This document shows, piece by piece, positions 59,030 to 64,000 of a stretch of 64,000 nt of DNA (position 1 is its first letter; every line of letters begins with the position of its first letter). Made by a program: the position numbers and the translations under genes. The notes below the pieces were generated by a model, which had not been told where the DNA came from, did no database searches, and was given only the letters and a program-made list of their open reading frames with translations. The DNA is from Io17-Chloro-G2 sp034428715 (GTDB lineage: Bacteria > Chloroflexota > Dehalococcoidia > Lucifugimonadales > UBA3495), in contig DAOUHE010000022.1 in assembly GCA_034428715.1 (NCBI GenBank), positions 1 through 64,000 of the forward strand. The letters run 5' to 3'.

Positions 59030-59381
59030 CCATTCTCACCGGTTTGCCCGGCGGCGCCAGCCGGTCTCCGGGCTTTATATTTTCCGGACCTTCCACAGGC
59101 TAAATCCAGACAAGAAGGCCCAAAAGCCCCGTTGTATCGCCTCATTAGCGCCTGCTCGAGGTGATCTCAGTCGAATGTCATTGCTTCGAAAATACGGGAT
59201 TCGTTAACTAATGTCCTGCCGGTGGAAACCCATTTTCATGCTTGGTCGCGCCGGTGGCAACCGGCATGAACGATTCTGAGCAAAGCCAAGTATCTGGTGT
59301 GGCGGGGGCGGCCCCTCCCTAGATTCTTCAGCCGCTTCGCTCCTTCAGAATGACATTATGTGAAATCAAATCGGCCGCGTT
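59030..59381. other. Gene-free stretch between hydrolase and selA
   Basis: No convincing frame or RNA gene was found. The only recognisable element is the 38-bp dispersed repeat at 59320-59357. A tRNA-Sec was looked for but not seen. Confidence 0.5.
59320..59357. repeat. Dispersed 38-bp repeat, copy 2
   Basis: TAGATTCTTC-AGCCGC-TTCGCTCC-TTCAGAATGACATT type sequence, near-identical to 31720-31757, in the same kind of setting (just downstream of gene ends). Confidence 0.8.
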
Positions 59382-60755
59382 CTATTGAGCCAGCGCCGAT
59401 GACACCGCCGGCAAAAGGTCGTTCTCTTCATTTGGCATCACCGTCCGCGGGTCCAGCAAAACCCGGTCTTCTTCAACCCGGGCCACCACCGGCGGGTTCC
59501 ACCGCCTTAGCCTTTCCATAACTCCGGCCGGGCCTCCCGTCGCGCCCGTGCAATCCAAGGCCAAAACCCAGGAAGCCAGGGTCTCTCCAGGCAGACTCCC
59601 TCCGCCAATGGCCGACCGGCTGGGTTCGACCTGGGCCGGGTTTTCCAGCCTGGACCGCCATCTGGTGGCGCGTTCCTTTATCTCCTCGGGCGGGGTTGAG
59701 ATCATACGCCAAATGGGTATCTCAACCTCCGCTTCGCCTCGCAGGTAGTGCACCAATGTGGCGGTAAGAGCCGCCATGCTGAGCTTATCGATCCTGACCG
59801 CCCGGGCCAAGGGGTGCCGCGCCAAGCGGCTCACCAACTCCTCTTTGCCAGCCACGATCCCCGCCTGGGGCCCGCCCAGCAATTTATCTCCCGAGAAAAA
59901 TACCAGACCAACCCCGGCGGCGATGCTTTCCTGGGGTGTAGGCTCGTGAGCCAGGCCGTAACGCTCGGTGGGCAACAAGCAGCCGCTGCCCTCGTCGTGC
60001 ATCACCGCCACGCCGGTCCTTTCGCCCAGTTCCACCAGATCCCCCGGTTCCACCACCGCGGTGAACCCTTCGACGCGGAAGTTGCTGGCATGGACCTTCA
60101 AGAAAGCGGCCGTGTTCTCCGTCACCGCTTGTTCGTAGTCCCGGAGGTAGGTCCGGTTGGTGGTCCCTATGTCCACCAGTTCGCCGCCGCTCTGACGGCA
60201 TACATCAGGTATCCGGAACCCGCCACCAATCTCCACCGCCTCCGCCCGTGATACGACCACTTCTTTGCCGGAAGCCAATGCCGAAAGGCCCAGCAGCACG
60301 GCCGACGCATTGTTGTTTACGGCGAAGGCCGCCTCAGCGCCCGTTAACCGCCGGACCAACGTTTGCAGACGGGCCTGGCGTGAACCGCGGCGCCCGTCCG
60401 CAAGGTCCAGCTCCAGGTTGGTATACCCAGCCGCCACGTCCAGCATGGCCTGGGTGGCCGCCGGGCTCAAAGGCGCCCGTCCCAGGTTGGTATGCAAAAT
60501 GACGCCGGTGGCGTTGATCACCCTTCGAGGTTCCTGCCGGGTCATGCCGGCCAACTGGCTGGAAACGGCCTCTGCCACCATCTCGGCGGCCGGCGCGTCC
60601 TCTCCCCGGCGAATCCCGTCCCTGGCCAGGTCCAGCTCTTCCCGGACCAGGTCCACCAGCAATTCCCTCTGGTAGTTGCCGGCCACATCGGCCAGGGCTT
60701 CGCTGGCCAGAACACTGTTCACATTGGGCAAGTTACGAAATTGCTGAGATTGCAT
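59382..60755 (-). CDS. selA: L-seryl-tRNA(Sec) selenium transferase
   Basis: 457 residues. LPNVNSVLASEAL opens the N-terminal domain. RRVINATGVILHTNLGRAPLSPAATQAML near residue 80, AFAVNNNASAVLLGLSALASGKEVVVSRAEAVEIGGGFRIPDVCRQSGGELVDIGTTNRT and VFFSGDKLLGGPQAGIVAG (PLP Lys near residue 286) are SelA marks. The PLP enzyme converts Ser-tRNA(Sec) to Sec-tRNA(Sec) with selenophosphate. Its presence means the organism likely makes selenoproteins. selB, selD and tRNA-Sec are not in the window. Transcribed alone. Confidence 0.94.
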   Translation of the reverse strand: MQSQQFRNLPNVNSVLASEALADVAGNYQRELLVDLVREELDLARDGIRRGEDAPAAEMVAEAVSSQLAGMTRQEPRRVINATGVILHTNLGRAPLSPAATQAMLDVAAGYTNLELDLADGRRGSRQARLQTLVRRLTGAEAAFAVNNNASAVLLGLSALASGKEVVVSRAEAVEIGGGFRIPDVCRQSGGELVDIGTTNRTYLRDYEQAVTENTAAFLKVHASNFRVEGFTAVVEPGDLVELGERTGVAVMHDEGSGCLLPTERYGLAHEPTPQESIAAGVGLVFFSGDKLLGGPQAGIVAGKEELVSRLARHPLARAVRIDKLSMAALTATLVHYLRGEAEVEIPIWRMISTPPEEIKERATRWRSRLENPAQVEPSRSAIGGGSLPGETLASWVLALDCTGATGGPAGVMERLRRWNPPVVARVEEDRVLLDPRTVMPNEENDLLPAVSSALAQ

Positions 60756-61080
60756 AGATACCGCGTTCCCGTTTGATACTGCTTTCCCGGCGCGTTTACC
60801 TTTTTACGGCCGGGCAACCATGCCTCAATGCCCCTGAAACGGCCTATATTCTAACATGGCTTGGGCGTGTTGCCCGTTGGCATTCGCGTCGCGGCCCTAG
60901 TGAAAAAACTGGCGGTGGATTCTTGTGACCGCTCACTTTAGTGCGATTCCGGCGGCGGAAATCTTCTTTCATTCGCCATCACGAAAGTATAAAATTTTGG
61001 ATAGCCCGCCCTGTCGCCTGATTCGGTTTTACCATAGTCTTGAACCCACCTTCCGCCAGTAAATTCCGAGAGGTAATCGA
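60756..61080. other. Gene-free stretch between divergent selA and acyl-CoA dehydrogenase
   Basis: Intergenic region between divergent genes. Only a TATAAAAT at 60988-60995 resembles a -10 element for the rightward gene; no good -35 is present. No RNA gene or repeat seen. Confidence 0.4.
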
Positions 61081-62316
61081 ATGCCCGCTTCCCGATACAC
61101 CACTCCCGAGCTGGACGCGCTGAAAAACACCATTCGCCAGATAGTCAAAGACGAATGTTTGCCCCTTGAGTCTGAATACCTGACCCATCCTCCCGAAGAA
61201 GGCGTCGACGACGGCGGACCCAGGGGCGTGGCTCAGTCTGTGTTGGGGATCGTGGGTAGCTTGGACCAAGCAAAATGGGACCGGTTAACTCGCATCTCCA
61301 AAGAGACGGGCATCTACACCGCCTTCGTGCCCGAAGAGTATGGCGGTGGCGGAATGCGTGCCTTGGGGCACACCATGCTGGACGAAGAGATACACCGCAG
61401 CATTGTCCAGCTGCCTACCTCGCCTGTGCCTATGATGATGATCGGCGCTTGCACTCCCGAACAGGAGCAAAAGTACCTGTATCCCTCGATTCAGGGCGAC
61501 CTATATTACGCCTTTGGCCAGACGGAGCCCCAGGCCGGGTCGGACCCCGGCGGTATGATGCAGACCCGGGCGGTGGCCGACGGCGACGACTGGGTCCTCA
61601 ACGGCACGAAGATGTTCATCACCGGAGGCGCCACGGCCGACTTTCTGTTGGTGCAGGCGGTGACCGACCCCGAAAAGCGCCAGCGGGGCGGCATAACCAT
61701 GTTCATCATCGACAACCCCACTCTTGGAATGAGCTTTGAGCCGATCCGAATCTGGACCACACCCACCAAGTCACACCAACATTTCGTGTACTTGGACAAC
61801 GTTCGCGTCCCCCAGACCCAGGTTCTGGGCGAAGTAGGCCAGGGCTTTTCCCTGGGCCAACAGTGGCTGGTCCATCACGACAGGATACTGAGGGGATCGA
61901 TGGCATTGGGGATTTTGACGCGCGCTCTGGAAATGGCCATTGAGTGGGCCAAGCAACGGGTGACCTACGGACGCCCCATCGCCGACCGGCAGGCAATTCA
62001 ATGGATGTTGACAGACGTTTACGTGGACATCATGAACCTGAGGGCCTTGACCCGGGAGACGGCCGCACGGGCCGATGACGGGGAAGACGTGCGGGTGGAA
62101 GCGTCGATGATCAAATATTGCGCCGGCGAGTGGGGTTGGCGGAGCATCGACAAGATCATGCAGGTGTTCGGCGGGCTGGGAGAGAGCCTCGACATGCCCA
62201 TTGCCCACTGGTATCTGCTATTGCGCCACGCTCGCATCGGAGGCGGAACTTCGGAGATCCACAAGTTCGTGATGTCCCGGGCCCTGTTGGACGGCCGGGT
62301 TTCGTTCCAAGGGTAA
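61081..62316 (+). CDS. Acyl-CoA dehydrogenase family protein
   Basis: 411 residues. The motif order matches: GIYTAFVPEEYGGGGMRALGHTMLDEEIHR, YYAFGQTEPQAGSDPGGMMQTRAVADGDDWVLNGTKMFITGGATADFLLVQAVT (flavin-binding region), WLVHHDRILRGSMALGILTRALEMAIEWAKQRVTYGRPIADRQAIQWMLTD and VFGGLGESLDMPIAHWYLLLRHARIGGGTSEIHKFVMSRALL. The catalytic base of straight-chain enzymes (Glu in the final helix region) is not clear from the sequence. An FAD-dependent dehydrogenase of a CoA thioester or a related compound is expected. The AGAGGTAATCGA leader and ATG are clean. Its last codons lie in a 13-bp tandem repeat. Confidence 0.9.
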   Translation: MPASRYTTPELDALKNTIRQIVKDECLPLESEYLTHPPEEGVDDGGPRGVAQSVLGIVGSLDQAKWDRLTRISKETGIYTAFVPEEYGGGGMRALGHTMLDEEIHRSIVQLPTSPVPMMMIGACTPEQEQKYLYPSIQGDLYYAFGQTEPQAGSDPGGMMQTRAVADGDDWVLNGTKMFITGGATADFLLVQAVTDPEKRQRGGITMFIIDNPTLGMSFEPIRIWTTPTKSHQHFVYLDNVRVPQTQVLGEVGQGFSLGQQWLVHHDRILRGSMALGILTRALEMAIEWAKQRVTYGRPIADRQAIQWMLTDVYVDIMNLRALTRETAARADDGEDVRVEASMIKYCAGEWGWRSIDKIMQVFGGLGESLDMPIAHWYLLLRHARIGGGTSEIHKFVMSRALLDGRVSFQG

Positions 62317-62423
62317 GCGCCAAGGGTAAGCGCCAAGGGTAAGAGCCAAGGGTAAGCGCCAATGGTAAGCGCCAAGAATAAGCGTCAAGGATAAGCGTCA
62401 AGGGTAAGCGCCAAGGGTAAGAG
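62307..62423 (+). repeat. Nine 13-bp tandem repeats between acyl-CoA dehydrogenase and sigma factor
   Basis: Nine contiguous units of consensus CCAAGGGTAAGCG, ending exactly 9 bases before the sigma-factor GTG. The first unit contains the acyl-CoA dehydrogenase stop codon (CAA GGG TAA). Variants: CCAAGGGTAAGAG, CCAATGGTAAGCG, CCAAGAATAAGCG and TCAAGGATAAGCG. No spacers, so not CRISPR. Confidence 0.95.
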
Positions 62424-62432
62424 TCTAGACAG

Positions 62433-63059
62433 GTGAAACATCCCGAGACAACCATCACCCATGATCCCCTGCTGGTCCAGGACCGGAGCGGCCAGACCAG
62501 TTGCTTCAACTGCATAATCGAGACGTGCCAGACCCAGGCATATAATCTGGCCCGCCGGATCCTGGACGATTGGTCCCTGGCGGAAGATGCTATGCAGGAA
62601 GCCCTGGTGTCGGCCTACCGCGCCTTTCCACGGTTCCGGGGCGACAACCTGGCCGCGTGGTTGATGCGCATCGTGGCCAACCGGTGCCGCGACATGCTGC
62701 GCTCCCAAAGGGCCCGCCCAACACTGCCTCTGGACCCCGTGGCTAGCGATTCCGATGACCCGGATTCAATCCCATCGGCACTAAACATACCGTCTGCCGA
62801 TGAGTCACCCGAAGACCACGCCGAAAGGGGCGACCTTAACCGGGCGATCCAAGCGGGATTGAACACGCTTCCCCAGGAACAACGGCTGGCGGTGCTTTTG
62901 GTAGACGTTCAGGGGTTTAGTTACGAGGAAGCTAGTTTATCCATGGATTGTTCCCTGGGTACGGTGAAATCAAGGGTAAGCCGGGGCCGAAGCGGCCTAA
63001 GAGACTATCTTCGCCAGCAAGGGGAACTTCTGCCCTCCCAGTTCCGTCAAGGGGATTAG
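62433..63059 (+). CDS. ECF-type RNA polymerase sigma factor
   Basis: 208 residues. Region 2: AYNLARRILDDWSLAEDAMQEALVSAYRAFPRFRGDNLAAWLMRIVANRCRDMLR. After an acidic, Ser/Asp-rich linker comes region 4: LPQEQRLAVLLVDVQGFSYEEASLSMDCSLGTVKSRVSRGRSGLRDYL. A Cys pair in the N-terminus (CFNCIIETCQ) may sense redox or zinc. The start is a GTG nine bases after the 13-bp repeats. The next gene is an anti-sigma-like membrane protein, 4 bases away. The pair likely controls an envelope or stress response. Confidence 0.92.
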   Translation: MKHPETTITHDPLLVQDRSGQTSCFNCIIETCQTQAYNLARRILDDWSLAEDAMQEALVSAYRAFPRFRGDNLAAWLMRIVANRCRDMLRSQRARPTLPLDPVASDSDDPDSIPSALNIPSADESPEDHAERGDLNRAIQAGLNTLPQEQRLAVLLVDVQGFSYEEASLSMDCSLGTVKSRVSRGRSGLRDYLRQQGELLPSQFRQGD

Positions 63060-63063
63060 AGGC

Positions 63064-64000
63064 ATGGGAATATTCGGATTGGGACATAGGCACATCTCGC
63101 CGGAGACTTTCACCGGGTACCTGGACGGCCGGTTGCGGCCCCAGACCAGAGAAAGGTTAGATAGGGTCATGGCCGGTTGCTCCGATTGCCGCCTGGAGAT
63201 GGAGAGTCTCCGGGATACGGTAGCCATGCTGCGCCAACTGCCCGTGATAACTCCCCGGCGCAGTTTCGTCATGTCCGGTGCGCCGCAACCGGTACCCCAA
63301 ATGATCCAACAAGCGCGGCCCATCTCCCCATTCCGGGTACCCCAATGGGCTTACGCCGGCGCCGCTTCCCTGGCCGCCTTGGCCCTGGCCGTGCTGGTTT
63401 CCGTGGATGCTTCTGGTCTGGTGTCCCCAGACCTACCGAACACCGCGATCTCGAGGCAATCAGAAAAAATCCCCACCACGGCCGAATCCGAAGCCTTGAC
63501 CCCGGAGACCGCCGGCGCAAAGGACAGCACCCAGGGTGAAACGCCTCGTCAACCCGCCGAGGCCCTGTCTATTCAGGTCGAGTCGGAAACAATCGTGGAA
63601 GCCCCGGCTACAGCCGAACCGCAGGCCCAAGCGGCCGCCGTGGCTGAGATGCAAGCCCAGGTACCCCAGGCGGCTGAGCCACAAGCCGAAGCTCCCGCCG
63701 TGACTGAGTTGAGGGCCCAAGCACCCCGGCCAACAGAATTACAAGGCGCAGCTCCGGCCGCGGCTGAGATGCAAGCCCAGGCACCCCAGGCAGCCGTGTT
63801 GCAAGCGGAGGCAGCTACCCAAAAGACCCTGGAATCCCAGGCGGATCAGTCTAAAGTGGATCAGTCTCAAAAGGTGGAGGAACCGGCGGTTACATCCGTC
63901 CTGCGGAAACAATCCGGGCGGCCAACTACGCCAGAAACCACCCCCGTTCAACTGGAGCAAGCATCGGACGCCCAGCCGGAGCCGGCGGAAGTCTTGCCGT
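63064..64000 (+). CDS. Membrane anti-sigma factor with Ala/Gln/Pro-rich tail (3' end outside window)
   Basis: The frame is open from the ATG at 63064 to the window end, at least 312 residues. The N-terminus ISPETFTGYLDGRLRPQTRERLDRVMAGCSDCRLEMESL is a zf-HC2/ZAS anti-sigma domain with the Cys pair, but the His normally four residues before the first Cys is Val. A single helix WAYAGAASLAALALAVLVSV (near residue 98) is the membrane anchor. The extracytoplasmic part has degenerate repeats (AEMQAQxPQAAxxQAEA) with near-identical 29-base stretches at 63642 and 63762, 120 bases apart. It should bind and inhibit the upstream sigma factor. Confidence 0.85.
   Translation, partial: MGIFGLGHRHISPETFTGYLDGRLRPQTRERLDRVMAGCSDCRLEMESLRDTVAMLRQLPVITPRRSFVMSGAPQPVPQMIQQARPISPFRVPQWAYAGAASLAALALAVLVSVDASGLVSPDLPNTAISRQSEKIPTTAESEALTPETAGAKDSTQGETPRQPAEALSIQVESETIVEAPATAEPQAQAAAVAEMQAQVPQAAEPQAEAPAVTELRAQAPRPTELQGAAPAAAEMQAQAPQAAVLQAEAATQKTLESQADQSKVDQSQKVEEPAVTSVLRKQSGRPTTPETTPVQLEQASDAQPEPAEVLP

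Noticed and set aside
62307..62423. CRISPR-like array
   Set aside because: Units are contiguous with no spacers and no cas genes are present.

Overview
The window reads as a GC-rich bacterial chromosome segment, probably from a Chloroflexota lineage of the Dehalococcoidia/SAR202 type. This placement is an inference from gene content and protein style, not from a marker gene. The content includes many small catabolic and flavin-dependent enzymes of that style, an archaellin-like protein, a Ser/Thr kinase fused to an AAA/TPR regulator, a NorQ/NorD-type MoxR-VWA pair, and a GldA/GldF/GldG-like transporter with DUF4340. No rRNA, tRNA, CRISPR array, transposase or phage gene was recognised.

Region by region. 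1-3.3 kb: the end of a kinase-AAA-TPR regulator broken by a one-base frameshift. 3.4-20.8 kb: a mosaic of short metabolic genes (D-2-hydroxyacid dehydrogenase, PEP mutase-like lyase, RidA, hydrolases, luciferase-like oxidoreductase, two SDRs, RraA, cupins, carboxymuconolactone decarboxylase-like protein, VOC proteins), plus MgtC, FKBP and a lone archaellin-like protein. 21-24.8 kb: lutABC-like lactate/iron-sulfur genes followed by a MNT/HEPN pair. 24.9-27.4 kb: a Tag-like glycosylase, bluB behind a complete cobalamin riboswitch with promoter and terminator, then a DUF4258/YgiT-type toxin-antitoxin pair. 27.4-35.6 kb: glycerate kinase, two tandem M20 amidohydrolases, a dolichol-kinase-like membrane protein, a lipoprotein, cysteine desulfurase and a site-2 protease. 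35.7-37.1 kb: overlapping speD-speB polyamine genes. 37.4-42.2 kb: a four-gene Gld-type ABC export operon. 42.3-51.9 kb: cinA, then on the minus strand rimI, coaE, norQ-like, CoA-type NUDIX, a 1101-residue norD-like VWA protein and a DUF3352 protein. 52.1-58.1 kb: a large lipoprotein, a frameshifted Endonuclease Q gene and groES-groEL. 58.3-64 kb: an alpha/beta hydrolase lacking its nucleophile, selA, an acyl-CoA dehydrogenase, and an ECF sigma factor with its membrane anti-sigma factor, cut by the window end.

Three themes stand out. First, several genes carry one-base frameshifts inside otherwise well-conserved sequence (kinase-AAA, VOC, Endonuclease Q). Second, short in-frame tandem duplications sit at gene edges: 12-bp units at 34.6 and 36.7 kb, 78 bp at 38.3 kb, 18 bp at 40.6 kb and 13 bp x 9 at 62.3 kb. 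Third, two dispersed non-coding repeat families occur, a G/C palindrome and a 38-bp sequence. The most promising candidates for new biology are the CoA/NUDIX-linked NorQ-NorD island with a zincin-like HQVGH site, the isolated archaellin-like protein, and bacterial Endonuclease Q beside the chaperonin operon.
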